Shown: piece by piece, positions 20,683 to 31,449 of the stretch | How the letters are laid out: every line of letters begins with the position of its first letter | Numbering within the stretch: the stretch's first letter is position 1 | Assembly (NCBI RefSeq): GCF_001477655.1 | Contig: NZ_CP011266.1 | Coordinates: forward strand, 186,001-250,000 | Length of the DNA: 64,000 nucleotides | Direction of reading: 5' to 3' | Source of the DNA: Methanobrevibacter millerae | Lineage (GTDB): Archaea; Methanobacteriota; Methanobacteria; Methanobacteriales; Methanobacteriaceae | Position numbers and translations under genes: made by a program | Notes under the pieces: generated by a model | Told to the model about the DNA's origin: nothing | Seen by the model: the letters and a program-made list of their open reading frames with translations, nothing else | Databases searched by the model: none

Positions 20683-21198
20683 TTAACCTTCAATAGCTCT
20701 AGCTTCATCAAAAGATGGGACAAACACCAAGATTACACCATCTACAATTAATCCTACTCCAACGAGAACTGCAACAAATAAAGGTTGTGCAGCTGAAAAA
20801 GCAGCCAAGAAAACAGTTAGTATACCTAAAATCAAAATCACTGCTGAACCAAGTTTTGCCATTGCCCCAGGTCTTGAAAATATACCCATTACACCAATGA
20901 ATATCAGTACAAAAGCAATCAAATAAAATTGCAATCCAACAATAAAAGATAATGCATCAATACTATAAATAAATAATATTCCGAGAAGTATTGAAAGTAT
21001 TCCCAATAATACTTCAATTATTGTAATATGAGTCATCATGCTAAATACAGAAAATCCATCAATAATAGCAGCAAATCCAAATGCAATTAAAGAAATTCCT
21101 GCAATAAAGGATACTGCACTTGCACTAAAAAGTGGGAAAATTATAAAAATTAAACCCAATATGATAAATAAAATTCCTAGTATTCTTTTGAAATCCAT
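20683..21198 (-). CDS. DUF308/HdeD-like membrane protein
   Basis: A 171-residue hydrophobic protein with six predicted membrane segments and the DUF308 internal repeat (LGILFIILGLIFIIFPLF). It is a longer relative of the protein at 11223-11678. It ends with a short charged tail, SFDEARAIEG. It precedes the UbiB-type kinase gene by 8 bases, so the two are probably translated from one message. Function unknown. Confidence 0.85.
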   Translation of the reverse strand: MDFKRILGILFIILGLIFIIFPLFSASAVSFIAGISLIAFGFAAIIDGFSVFSMMTHITIIEVLLGILSILLGILFIYSIDALSFIVGLQFYLIAFVLIFIGVMGIFSRPGAMAKLGSAVILILGILTVFLAAFSAAQPLFVAVLVGVGLIVDGVILVFVPSFDEARAIEG

Positions 21199-21498
21199 TT
21201 AAATCACCATTTTTTTTATATTAAAAACTTTTTATCAAAATTATTTTTTTTGAGAAATTAGTTTTATTTTAAATTAATTATTTTTAATTAATTTAATATT
21301 TCCTTTATTTTTTTTATTTATTAATATTTTTATTATTTTTTTTAAAATTTGATTTTTTTCTTAGAAAAATTATCATTAATTTATAGATGACAGCATAATT
21401 TTTATATTTTTTAATGAAAAATATTGATTAAATCAAAAGTTTCATTATTCATTTTATATAAAAAAAGTATTTGTTCATTAATAAATGATGGTGTTATT

Positions 21499-22011
21499 AT
21501 GAATTTGAATGAGAAAAAAGAAAAACTTTCTGTAAAACTTGATGAAAAAAAAGTAAAATTACAAGAGAAAAAAGAACAAGCTAAAATCAATCATGAAGAA
21601 AGAAAATTAAACTTAAAAGAGTCATACACTGATAAAAAAATAAGTAAACACATTGAAATAGCTATTAAAAAAATCTATAAAGCTGAAGATGATGTTGAAA
21701 AGGATATTGCTAAATTATTAGATGCAGTTGATAAAGAAATTTTAGAAAATGAAGAAAAACCTATCGAATTCATTTTGTTCAAAGCAGAAAATAATCTAGA
21801 AGAAATCTTAATTAACGCTCAGTTAAAAATGCAAAAAGCTAAAAACGAGCTAATCAAAAATCTAGAAAAAGACATGGAAAAAGTAGCTGAATTAATATCT
21901 ATTGAAGAAGATCTTTCAGTTGTTAAAGATGAAATGGATGAAGTTTCAACTATCTTAGATGAAAGAATTGAGATTGAAAAAGAAACTTTAAACATTAAAG
22001 CTAAAGAATAA
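21499..22011 (+). CDS. Charged coiled-coil protein
   Basis: A 170-residue protein made almost only of Lys, Glu, Asp, Leu and Ile, strongly predicted as one or two long coiled-coil helices, with no cysteines, signal peptide or membrane segment. Its start is the ATG at 21499 preceded by GGTGTT; the longer frame upstream reads through promoter-like AT-rich sequence. I do not recognise a family. The stop is followed by a hairpin and T-run. The 300 bases before it contain only T/A tracts and a TATA-like TTTTATATAAAA. Confidence 0.75.
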   Translation: MNLNEKKEKLSVKLDEKKVKLQEKKEQAKINHEERKLNLKESYTDKKISKHIEIAIKKIYKAEDDVEKDIAKLLDAVDKEILENEEKPIEFILFKAENNLEEILINAQLKMQKAKNELIKNLEKDMEKVAELISIEEDLSVVKDEMDEVSTILDERIEIEKETLNIKAKE

Positions 22012-22015
22012 TCTT

Positions 22016-22050
22016 ATCATTGAAATTTTTTTTAATGATTTCTTTTTTTA
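22016..22050 (+). terminator. Hairpin and T-run after the coiled-coil gene
   Basis: ATCATT (22016-22021) pairs with AATGAT (22034-22039) around an A/T loop, followed by a T-rich run. It begins just after the stop codon at 22011. Confidence 0.45.
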
Positions 22051-22218
22051 TTTTTCATGGGATTTGTTACTAAAAAAAAACTAAATGGCATACTTTTAAT
22101 TAATACCAATACCAATTATTAAATAAGGATTAATAATTTCATTTATTGAGCTGATTTTTTTTGAATATCAATAGTCAACACCAGATAAAGTATATGTGTT
22201 GGCATAGGAAATGGCAAT

Positions 22219-22992
22219 ATGAGTTTAAAAGAGCAAAACGAGACAATGAAAGAAAAGGTCAGAAAGGCATTTTCATTATCTGAAGATTCGGCATCACATG
22301 AGGAAATTCGTGAACGTCTCTTGGATGGTGGAAAAATAACTGGAACTAATATGTGTGTAATGGTATGTGCAATGATAATTGCATCAGTTGGTCTTAATAT
22401 GAATTCAACTGCAGTAATTATTGGTGCAATGCTGATTTCACCGATAATGGGAAGTATTCTTGCTTCTGCTTATGGAAACGTGTCTGCGGACTATTCATTA
22501 CTTAGAAATCATTTGATTGGTTTAGGTATGCAGGTTGGAATAAGTGTTGCTGCTGCAACGATTTACTTTTTCCTATCTCCGGTTAAAGAACCAACTGTTG
22601 AATTGCTTGCAAGAACATCTCCATCATTTTATGATGTGCTCATCGCATTCTTTGGGGGACTTGCAGGAATCATCGGGCAAACCAGAATTGATAAAACAAA
22701 CACTGTTATTCCGGGTGTAGCTATTGCAACAGCTTTGATGCCCCCATTATGTACCTGTGGATATGCGATTGCAAACGGAAGATTGGACATGCTTCTTGGA
22801 GCAGGATATTTATTTATATTGAATGCGTATTTCATTTTCCTCTCAGCTAGTATGATTTTAACTATTTTAAAAATCCCAAAAACTAAGGAATTAACTGAAA
22901 AAGAATGGAGAAGACATCGTTTCCGTATGGTTCGTAATACAATTCTAATTGCGATACCTAGTATAGTGGCAGTTTATTTCATGGTACATTAA
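22219..22992 (+). CDS. DUF389-family membrane protein (TIGR00341-like)
   Basis: A 257-residue protein with a soluble N-terminal region (about 45 residues), then five or six membrane segments. It contains the family's glycine- and methionine-rich core: NSTAVIIGAMLISPIMGSIL, and later GVAIATALMPPLCTCGYAIA. The transport or signalling role of DUF389 proteins is not established. It stands alone, convergent with the ABC permease gene. Confidence 0.88.
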   Translation: MSLKEQNETMKEKVRKAFSLSEDSASHEEIRERLLDGGKITGTNMCVMVCAMIIASVGLNMNSTAVIIGAMLISPIMGSILASAYGNVSADYSLLRNHLIGLGMQVGISVAAATIYFFLSPVKEPTVELLARTSPSFYDVLIAFFGGLAGIIGQTRIDKTNTVIPGVAIATALMPPLCTCGYAIANGRLDMLLGAGYLFILNAYFIFLSASMILTILKIPKTKELTEKEWRRHRFRMVRNTILIAIPSIVAVYFMVH

Positions 22993-23118
22993 ATGTTAAC
23001 ATAATCAACCATCACCAATTTAACTTTTCAATGTATATCTTAATTTAAAATAATATTTGATTTTCAAATAAGCCGTAGTTAATGCAAATACCTATTCATT
23101 AAATTAAAATAAAAAAGT

Positions 23119-23181
23119 TAACTATTGATTATATTAACTGTTAAGTTAAGGAAATCATAACTAGCAGTAAATCAATAGTTA
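23119..23181. terminator. Long inverted repeat in a convergent intergenic region
   Basis: A 12-base perfect inverted repeat, TAACTATTGATT at 23119-23130 against AATCAATAGTTA at 23170-23181, encloses a second smaller one (TTAAC/GTTAA). It lies between the ends of the DUF389 gene and the ABC permease gene, so a shared terminator is the simplest reading. Confidence 0.45.
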
Positions 23182-23189
23182 TTCAATGG

Positions 23190-25481
23190 TCATTCCCTTT
23201 CTTTTTTAAGGGCTTCGACCATATCAATATTTTTGAGTTTGTTTGCAAGCAACATATTAACGATTGCAGATACAATTATTGTTATTACAAAGCTTATTAT
23301 TATAGTAGTTGGGGAATAATCTACTGGATAATACAGGGTATCTGAATTGGATCTGATGGACTCCAAAACATAATATCCTGTCGGAATTCCAATTAAAAAA
23401 CCGACAAGAGATATGCCTAAATATTGTGTTATGAACAGTTTTCTCAGATCTTTTAATTGGAATCCTAAAACTTTCAATGTTGCCATGTCTCTTTCCACTT
23501 CAGTAAATCCTAAAAGACCTAAACTGTACAGAACAACAACTGCTAATATCACTGCAAATATTACAAGTATCATAATCAGCAGATTTGCCGTTTGTGTAAA
23601 CTTATCCCAACTTTTTATTAGGTCTTCATGATCGTTGACACTTCCAACACCATCAAATTTATCTGCAGTATTTTCTTTTGTAACTATTTCTGTAGGTTTA
23701 AATGTCATATTGAGTTTTTCGGCATAATCTGGTGTGATTGTTATTCCTTGAACTGAAGGATCACCATAAATGGCTTCAACTGTAGAGTTTATCCATGTCT
23801 CATTACCATACAGATGCCATTTTATTTTATCACCAACTTTTAAACCAAATTGGTCTGCAGTCTTTTGTGAAATGGATACTCCGTTTTCTGGTAATGTTAT
23901 TTCATGCCTATTCTTGTCAGTCGGAGTTATTAATTCCGTTTTATCATAAACACTCAGTACTCGTGTTTTTTTAACACCATTAACTTCAATTTGAATAGAT
24001 TTTGTCATTAATGGAGTACCGTTAACTTTATCAATTATTGAATCTATTTGTGTCTGGGAAATGTTATCCTGTAGAACAAGTTGTGTTCCGTAGTGGTTTA
24101 TATCATCATATTTCCAGGTTTTTAAGTCATTGACTCCATCATGCATACCAAATGCTGAAATTAGGAGTACAGTACAACCAATTACTCCAAATAGTGTAAT
24201 GACGGCCCTTAATTTATTCCGGTTTATGTCTCTGATATTCCATCTGAGGTTAAATCCTAATTTGTTCCATATTCTTGTATTTTCAATAAATCCAAGTTTA
24301 TTTATTTTAGGAGGCTTTGCTTTTAGAGTTGCTGACGGAGGTTCCTTGATAATACTTGAAACTGCAAAGTATGAACATAACAGTGAACCTAAAACAATTA
24401 AAACGGCCACATATATGAAACTCATATTGAATCCAGGATCCCAGTTAGGCAATGTGTAAAATGACTTCATTGTGTCAACAAAGATGTATGGTATTGTATT
24501 GTGTCCGACTATTATTCCCAGCACGCTACCAATTAATGTTAAATAAAAACCGTAAGATAAATAATGAATTATTAACGGCCTGTTTTCAAAACCGATCGCT
24601 TTTAAAGTTCCAATTTGTGTTCTTTGACGATTGACAATACGGGTCATTGTTGTTAATAGAATCAGAAGTGCAACAACAACAAAAATGATTGGAAACATCA
24701 CTGCTAAAATGACATGCTGATTGATTTCATCTTGTATTTGCTTGTCGCTGCTACTGTCTTCTCTTGGCATAAAAGATGAACTATTTAGAATGTCATTATA
24801 TCCTTTGTCCTCAAGCATTTTATGTATCTGATTATAATAGTTTGTGTTGTTGGTATTGGTGGTCAGTAACAGCTTGTTGTGTGGCATGTTTGTACCGGGG
24901 TATGCCTTATCTGACAAATATCCGAATCCCTGGTATTTGAAGTCTGAAATTAAACCGTTTTCTGGTTCTTCGTAGACATAATCTGGAGAATATCCGAGTC
25001 CTCGGATAGTTTTGTTTAGTGTTATTCCATTAAAGTCTAATGAGATATTGTCTCCAATGGTTAAATTCTTTACTTCAGCAAATCTTGCATCTAACCAAAT
25101 GCCGTCTTTATCGTTGAAGTCAATATTTCCTCCTTCAACTGGATAATATTTTGATATGTCGTTTTTGGCTAAAAAATGCAGCGTCACTCGCGGTTCATCT
25201 TCCAAATCAGCTATTGACTTTACAACGAACTGACTTTCAATGCCTGTTGTTGAATTCATATCTTGAATGTCTTTAATAACTGTTTCATTGAAATTGCTTC
25301 CGAGTATATATGAATCTGCCATATTTGTTTCTTCATAATAATTGTTGAGGTTGGTCTGTAGACCCTGAACTTCTGATCCTATTCCCGCAAATGCAAGTAA
25401 TGTTATAAATGACATTAAAAAAATGGCTATGAACTGCATTTTATTTTCTTTCATATCACGAAGCATCTTTTTAAATAACAT
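23190..25481 (-). CDS. ABC transporter permease, FtsX/MacB type
   Basis: A 763-residue permease with an N-terminal membrane helix, a large extracytoplasmic domain (about residues 45-240), three helices (about 255-400), a second extracytoplasmic domain (about 430-620) and three C-terminal helices, the duplicated FtsX fold (LKAIGFENRPL and LKVLGFQLKDL). Such complexes export lipids or peptides, or act as mechanotransmitters. The ATG at 25481 is preceded by GGTGAT. It directly follows its ATPase gene. Confidence 0.9.
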   Translation of the reverse strand: MLFKKMLRDMKENKMQFIAIFLMSFITLLAFAGIGSEVQGLQTNLNNYYEETNMADSYILGSNFNETVIKDIQDMNSTTGIESQFVVKSIADLEDEPRVTLHFLAKNDISKYYPVEGGNIDFNDKDGIWLDARFAEVKNLTIGDNISLDFNGITLNKTIRGLGYSPDYVYEEPENGLISDFKYQGFGYLSDKAYPGTNMPHNKLLLTTNTNNTNYYNQIHKMLEDKGYNDILNSSSFMPREDSSSDKQIQDEINQHVILAVMFPIIFVVVALLILLTTMTRIVNRQRTQIGTLKAIGFENRPLIIHYLSYGFYLTLIGSVLGIIVGHNTIPYIFVDTMKSFYTLPNWDPGFNMSFIYVAVLIVLGSLLCSYFAVSSIIKEPPSATLKAKPPKINKLGFIENTRIWNKLGFNLRWNIRDINRNKLRAVITLFGVIGCTVLLISAFGMHDGVNDLKTWKYDDINHYGTQLVLQDNISQTQIDSIIDKVNGTPLMTKSIQIEVNGVKKTRVLSVYDKTELITPTDKNRHEITLPENGVSISQKTADQFGLKVGDKIKWHLYGNETWINSTVEAIYGDPSVQGITITPDYAEKLNMTFKPTEIVTKENTADKFDGVGSVNDHEDLIKSWDKFTQTANLLIMILVIFAVILAVVVLYSLGLLGFTEVERDMATLKVLGFQLKDLRKLFITQYLGISLVGFLIGIPTGYYVLESIRSNSDTLYYPVDYSPTTIIISFVITIIVSAIVNMLLANKLKNIDMVEALKKERE

Positions 25482-25485
25482 CAAA

Positions 25486-26190
25486 TCACCAATTTATAGC
25501 ATCTACTGACTGAGGATTTTCATTTGTTTCAATGTATTCAACTTCACCATTTTTGATGTGAATAACTCTGTTTGCAACCTTTCCGAATTCACTATTGTGT
25601 GTTACTATAATAACTGTTGTATTTTCACTTTCACATAGATTAATCAGTAATTCAATAATAATTTTTCCGGTATGGGAATCCAGTGCACCAGTAGGTTCAT
25701 CACACAAAAGCATTTTTGGTTTTTTAGCTATTGCTCTTGCAATTGATACTCTTTGTTGTTCACCCCCTGATAGTTCAGATGGAAATTTATTAAAATGTTG
25801 TGACAATCCTACTTGGGTTAAAATCTCTTTTCCATCTATATTTTTATCAACCACATCATTCATAATCTCAATATTTTCACATGCCGTTAAATTTGGGATT
25901 AAGTTATAGAATTGAAAAATGAAACCTATTTCTTTTGCACGATAACGTGTAAGTTCTTTATCTGAAAAATTGGTTATGTTTTCGTTATCAATTATTATTT
26001 CCCCACTTGTGGGCTTGTCAAGACCTCCTAAAAGATTAAGGAGTGTTGATTTACCACTTCCTGATGGTCCAAGAATCACTATTAGTTCGCCTTGATCAAT
26101 TGTAAAATTAAGATTGTTTGCAGCTTTAACAATTTGATTTCCAGTTTTATATTCTTTTGAAACATTACTTAGTTTTATTAAACTGTTCAT
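25486..26190 (-). CDS. ABC transporter ATP-binding protein, MacB/LolD type
   Basis: A 234-residue ATPase. Walker A is GPSGSGKST near residue 43, the Q-loop is GFIFQFYNLIPNLTA, the signature is LSGGEQQRVSIARA, Walker B is MLLCDEPTGALD and the switch histidine is in VIIVTHNSE. The composition is that of the MacB/LolD/FtsE subgroup, which works with FtsX-type permeases such as the one encoded 5 bases downstream. The cargo is unknown. Confidence 0.94.
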   Translation of the reverse strand: MNSLIKLSNVSKEYKTGNQIVKAANNLNFTIDQGELIVILGPSGSGKSTLLNLLGGLDKPTSGEIIIDNENITNFSDKELTRYRAKEIGFIFQFYNLIPNLTACENIEIMNDVVDKNIDGKEILTQVGLSQHFNKFPSELSGGEQQRVSIARAIAKKPKMLLCDEPTGALDSHTGKIIIELLINLCESENTTVIIVTHNSEFGKVANRVIHIKNGEVEYIETNENPQSVDAINW

Positions 26191-26310
26191 TTTAATACCT
26201 TTTTTTGTTATTGAAATAATATATTTTTATTAAGTATATAATCTATTTTGTCAATTCATATAATATATTTTTTTAGAATTTAATCAAATGCTTCTTGTAA
26301 AATAAAATAA

Positions 26311-27420
<1,110 letters not shown>

Positions 27421-27430
27421 AAAATTAAAT

Positions 27431-27456
27431 AAGTTAAAATTTTTCAATTTTAACTT
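27431..27456. terminator. Perfect 11-base hairpin, bidirectional terminator
   Basis: AAGTTAAAATT (27431-27441) pairs perfectly with AATTTTAACTT (27446-27456) around TTTC, flanked by A- and T-rich runs on both sides. It lies between the convergent ends of the ArsA-type gene and the small membrane protein gene, so it could serve both. Confidence 0.6.
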
Positions 27457-27464
27457 TAAAAATT

Positions 27465-27659
27465 TCATTCTTCTTTTTTATTAGTAAACCAATAATAAAA
27501 TTCCGCAATTATTAATAGAAGCAGGCATATGCTGAAGAATATACTAAATGCATGACCTGTAATTAAATCATAGATAAATGCAATGATTAGCAGGATAAAT
27601 AGGATTCTAATAATTATTGGCAGTTTGGACCAATTTTCTTTTACTTTGTCTAATTTCAT
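27465..27659 (-). CDS. Small two-helix membrane protein
   Basis: A 64-residue protein with a charged start (MKLDKVKENWSKLP), two membrane helices (about residues 15-33 and 38-58) and a charged end (TNKKEE). It begins 3 bases after the stop of the large secreted repeat protein and is surely co-transcribed with it. No family is recognised. A protective (immunity-like) or anchoring role for its partner is a hypothesis based only on position and size. Confidence 0.7.
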   Translation of the reverse strand: MKLDKVKENWSKLPIIIRILFILLIIAFIYDLITGHAFSIFFSICLLLLIIAEFYYWFTNKKEE

Positions 27660-27662
27660 GTT

Positions 27663-30600
27663 TTATCTCCAGTATTTTTGTGGAACATTGAATGGATCCC
27701 ATGTTTCCTCATTGAAATAGTTGTAAGTTTCTTGTTTAGATAATGTTTTAACATTTCCATTACTTATATATTTCACGTTATCCCTATCTAAAGAATTATC
27801 CTTTTTTATCGGAATTTCAAGGTAATCGACACTTCCATCCTCTTTTGGGATATTGTATATTTTTGTATTCTGCAAATATCCTGGGCGTGTGAAAGTAACG
27901 TGGTCATAGGCTGCATGTTTATCTTTTTCATCTAAATAATTATCTACAATATAGACTCCAATTGATTGTAAACTGGTTGCTGTTCCAATAAGACTCAATC
28001 CCACTGTTAAACTTCCTCCAATCAAAGCTCCAACAATACCTTTTGCTAATAATGTTCCTTTGAATGCTATACTTGTCAATGGTTGAATATTGTCCCCAAT
28101 ATAATTTAAAATATTGTTTAATTCTCCAATTCCATTATTAATTTTATGCATCATTGAATTCATCATGCTGTTAATGCTGCATAATCCACAGTCTCTCGTC
28201 ACACTAATGCCCTTATATGCAAAATCATCTTTTATGAATAATGGTGTTACTAAACCGGTGTTTAAATCAATTACAAAACTTGAATTTCCACCTTCATCAC
28301 TTATTATTGCAGTATTGTTGTAAAAAACAATACTTGCTTTAAATGATTTAAGTGAATTAAAAATATCATCAAATACGGATGTGATGTTGTCTTCAGCATC
28401 CTGTGCTATTGGAAGAAGGGAGTTTTGTTCAATTTTTGATAATAAAATTGAGTTAACAAAGCGGAAGTTAATAATGTCACTTTCATCGTCCCCCTGTATT
28501 GATCTTCCCATATCCGGGGTCAAAATATGCATGAATGTTTCTTTCCAGTTCATTGATCCAAGAATGACTGTATTATTTGTTCTGGACCATTTCATGTTTG
28601 TGTTCATTGTCATATTGTCTGATAGTTTATCGCTTAGGTATGCTGTGTTTAATGATGTTAAAAACATTGTATATATGCTTTGCATTCCAACATTGGATTT
28701 ATATTCAACTTCCTTATTGATCCATTCATCAATATCATTATCGCTTATCTTTTTGTTAATTATTGTAAAAGATTGTAAAACATCAAAGTCTCCTTTGTAT
28801 TTATCACTTAATCCGTAAGTAATCAGTTCTGATTTTTCAAATTCAATACAATTTTCGGAATTGAATTTTGTCATGATATCTTCTTCTTTTAAAATGCCGA
28901 CAATTTTTTTGCCAAAGTAATCGAATATTACTGATTCATTAGTTTTTGCAAATTTGATTTTATCTATTTCTCCATTAGTTATTGAACTATAACTTTTATA
29001 TTCAAAATCATATATCATTTTTCCATAATATTTGGATAAAGTGTATTTTAAACCAATTTCATCGAAGCCCATTGTCTGGAATTTGATTTTAGCAATATTT
29101 TCTCCATTTTGTATATAATTAATGATTTCACTATTATCAATGAATTTATCAATATACGCACCAAATTGTTCAATATTGCTGCTGCAATTATTTCTATAAA
29201 TAAAATGGGTAAAATTCGTGCTTCTATATAATATGATTCCATTTCCGGTTAAATTTTCCAATTTATAGTTGTGTTGGGCCGGACTGTTGTCAAATGGTAA
29301 TAACCAGTACTTTGACCCTAAATATTTGGCAGAATATTCTGGCATAAATGATGTTGAAAATATATGTGTTTTATTTCCAATTTCTATTTCAAATAATTGG
29401 TTTTTTTCTATTCTAATAATTCCATTAATACCGCTTTTTATGGAATAAAAACTATTTTCAAAAACATATGGAAATGTGATATTCACATAATTTGGTAGTT
29501 TTATTTCATATGTGAAATTAGTATTCTTTATAATTTCCTGTGTTTTTTGTGCGGAAATCTTTATATTATTTGATACTTTTAAATCATTATTTTCAGAAGT
29601 TATTATGTAATCTCCTTCTTGGAGATTTATGCTTAATTTAGCAATTCCACTTTCATTTGTTGTTCTTTTGTATAAAATTCCATTAATATTAAAAGTTACT
29701 ACATCATATGCTTTTGGCTGTCCTGACCCATCAATTAAATAAGCATTAAATGTTGTCCCATCTTTATATGACATTATCAGGTCATTTGTTATTAATGTAG
29801 GTAAAATTTTAATGTTATTTGAAACTTTGCATTCTTCATATTCTGCAGTTATGATATATTCTCCAGGATTTAAATTTAAATTAAGACTTGCAATGCCTGA
29901 ATCGTTGGTTTGGCGTTTGTAGAATATGCCGTTTATATTGAACACCACTTCTTTTCCTGCTTTGCTTGTTTCTCCATTTTTTTCAAGAAGGGTGACGGAA
30001 TATTTTGTGTCATTCCTATAATATTTCACAATGTCCCTGTTATTTATTATATTGGGCAGTATCGTGACGATATTACTAGCCATTTCATTATTTTTCGGGT
30101 TTATTGCAGTTAATATGTATTCACCCTGTCCCAAATTTAAATTTAATTTGGCTATGCCACTTTCATTTGTTGTTCTTTTATAAAATACACCGTTTATATT
30201 AAAATTAACCTCAGTATTTTTCAATGTTTCACCATTGATATCTAAAAATTTAGCATAATACTGCGTTGAGTTTCTATAAATCTTAAATACATCACTTCCG
30301 TAAACTGTACTTTTAATATTGATTGAATTGTTCACTGAAATCTCGTTTACTTTTGTAGTCACATTATATTTTCCACTATTTAAGTTGATAGCAATAGATG
30401 CTTGTCCATTTTCATTACTTTTCCTTGAATATGTCATATTGTTTAAATTAAATGACACTTCAGTATTGTTTAGGGGAGCCATGTTTTCATCATGAATTTC
30501 GGCCGCAAATCGAGTCCCATCTTTATAATACATTTCAATATCATTTGTTTCAATATGAATGTATTCGGATTGTGTGATTTCTGTTGTTAAGGTTTTATTT

Positions 30601-30680
30601 TCCAGTTCTGTAGCTGAAACAGTGCTTATTAAAAAAATAGTTAGGAAAATTAAAACTATCATGTTAATTTTTTTAATCAT
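27663..30680 (-). CDS. Large secreted protein with four Ig-like repeats and a unique C-terminal region
   Basis: A 1005-residue protein. A signal peptide (MIKKINMIVLIFLTIFLIS, cleavage after about residue 24) is followed by four repeats of about 80 residues (roughly 45-372), with the recurring core FNINGxxYKRTTNESGIA. They resemble the Ig-like repeats of methanogen adhesin-like proteins. A large unrepeated region follows (about 390-850), then a hydrophobic glycine-rich stretch GALIGGSLTVGLSLIG near residue 905 and a polar C-terminus ending VPQKYWR. It has no cell-wall anchor that I recognise. I chose the ATG at 30680 over TTG 30692. A small membrane protein gene follows 3 bases later. Confidence 0.8.
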   Translation of the reverse strand: MIKKINMIVLIFLTIFLISTVSATELENKTLTTEITQSEYIHIETNDIEMYYKDGTRFAAEIHDENMAPLNNTEVSFNLNNMTYSRKSNENGQASIAINLNSGKYNVTTKVNEISVNNSINIKSTVYGSDVFKIYRNSTQYYAKFLDINGETLKNTEVNFNINGVFYKRTTNESGIAKLNLNLGQGEYILTAINPKNNEMASNIVTILPNIINNRDIVKYYRNDTKYSVTLLEKNGETSKAGKEVVFNINGIFYKRQTNDSGIASLNLNLNPGEYIITAEYEECKVSNNIKILPTLITNDLIMSYKDGTTFNAYLIDGSGQPKAYDVVTFNINGILYKRTTNESGIAKLSINLQEGDYIITSENNDLKVSNNIKISAQKTQEIIKNTNFTYEIKLPNYVNITFPYVFENSFYSIKSGINGIIRIEKNQLFEIEIGNKTHIFSTSFMPEYSAKYLGSKYWLLPFDNSPAQHNYKLENLTGNGIILYRSTNFTHFIYRNNCSSNIEQFGAYIDKFIDNSEIINYIQNGENIAKIKFQTMGFDEIGLKYTLSKYYGKMIYDFEYKSYSSITNGEIDKIKFAKTNESVIFDYFGKKIVGILKEEDIMTKFNSENCIEFEKSELITYGLSDKYKGDFDVLQSFTIINKKISDNDIDEWINKEVEYKSNVGMQSIYTMFLTSLNTAYLSDKLSDNMTMNTNMKWSRTNNTVILGSMNWKETFMHILTPDMGRSIQGDDESDIINFRFVNSILLSKIEQNSLLPIAQDAEDNITSVFDDIFNSLKSFKASIVFYNNTAIISDEGGNSSFVIDLNTGLVTPLFIKDDFAYKGISVTRDCGLCSINSMMNSMMHKINNGIGELNNILNYIGDNIQPLTSIAFKGTLLAKGIVGALIGGSLTVGLSLIGTATSLQSIGVYIVDNYLDEKDKHAAYDHVTFTRPGYLQNTKIYNIPKEDGSVDYLEIPIKKDNSLDRDNVKYISNGNVKTLSKQETYNYFNEETWDPFNVPQKYWR

Positions 30681-30800
30681 AGTATCAACCAAGCCTGTTA
30701 ATTTTTTTCATAAATTAACACTCAAACTATGATTAAATTAATATTAATGTTTTAATTTAAAATTTAAAAAGTAAATGTTTATTAAAATGAATTTTTGACA

Positions 30801-31448
30801 TTAATCTTTACTACTTATGACCATAATGCACATATAAGTAAATTCGCTTGTTGCAATATTTTTTAATGATGTTGAGACAATTTTTTCATCAGGGTATGAA
30901 AGTCTCTCACAGACAGTAACCTGTCGGTTTTCGCTTACACCGTTGTCAAGTAAAAACTGTGCCATGTCTTTCACTTTTCTTGAAGGAAGTGCAATAGTTA
31001 TTTTTCCATTATCAATAACTTCTAAAATATCTTCAATATTTTCTCGTCCGTGAAATGTCATTACGTTAGCGTTATCCCATTGAATGTGATTTCTGGCAGC
31101 TGCAAGCTGAAGGGAACTAATTCCAGGTATCACTTCAATTTTGTCTTTTGAAAAATTTTTTTCTTTAGAAATTCTTAGAACTGTATTTAAAACGCCAGAA
31201 AATCCAGGATCTCCAGTTGATAGAATAGCAACACTATTGCCTGAAACTGCTAATTCAACACCTTCCTCAAGTTTATCAACTAAATCTTTCACATTGAATG
31301 CAATTGTATTTTTAACGTCACGGAACAAATCAATTGCACGGGCACTTCCTACTGTATAATCGCAATTTTTAACACAGTTTACAGCTTTTAAAGTTAAATA
31401 TTCTTCTGCACCAGGCCCAATTCCTATAATAAATATTTTTCCAGACAT
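30801..31448 (-). CDS. cbiE: Cobalt-precorrin-7 (C5)-methyltransferase
   Basis: A 215-residue SAM-dependent tetrapyrrole methylase for cobamide synthesis, which methanogens need for methyltransferases. The family motifs are GIGPGAEEYLTLKA at the N-terminus, VAILSTGDPGFSGV near residue 75 and EVIPGISSLQLAAAR near residue 110. The length matches CbiE without the CbiT domain fused in some bacteria. The ATG at 31448 lies one base after the HxlR gene stop; in-frame starts further upstream would overlap that gene. No other cobalamin gene is in the window. Confidence 0.88.
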   Translation of the reverse strand: MSGKIFIIGIGPGAEEYLTLKAVNCVKNCDYTVGSARAIDLFRDVKNTIAFNVKDLVDKLEEGVELAVSGNSVAILSTGDPGFSGVLNTVLRISKEKNFSKDKIEVIPGISSLQLAAARNHIQWDNANVMTFHGRENIEDILEVIDNGKITIALPSRKVKDMAQFLLDNGVSENRQVTVCERLSYPDEKIVSTSLKNIATSEFTYMCIMVISSKD

Positions 31449-31449
31449 A

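Noticed and set aside
21199-21498. Long T-runs before the coiled-coil gene as a regulatory RNA
   Set aside because: They are simple A/T tracts without stable stems; a promoter and transcription end for the flanking genes explain them.
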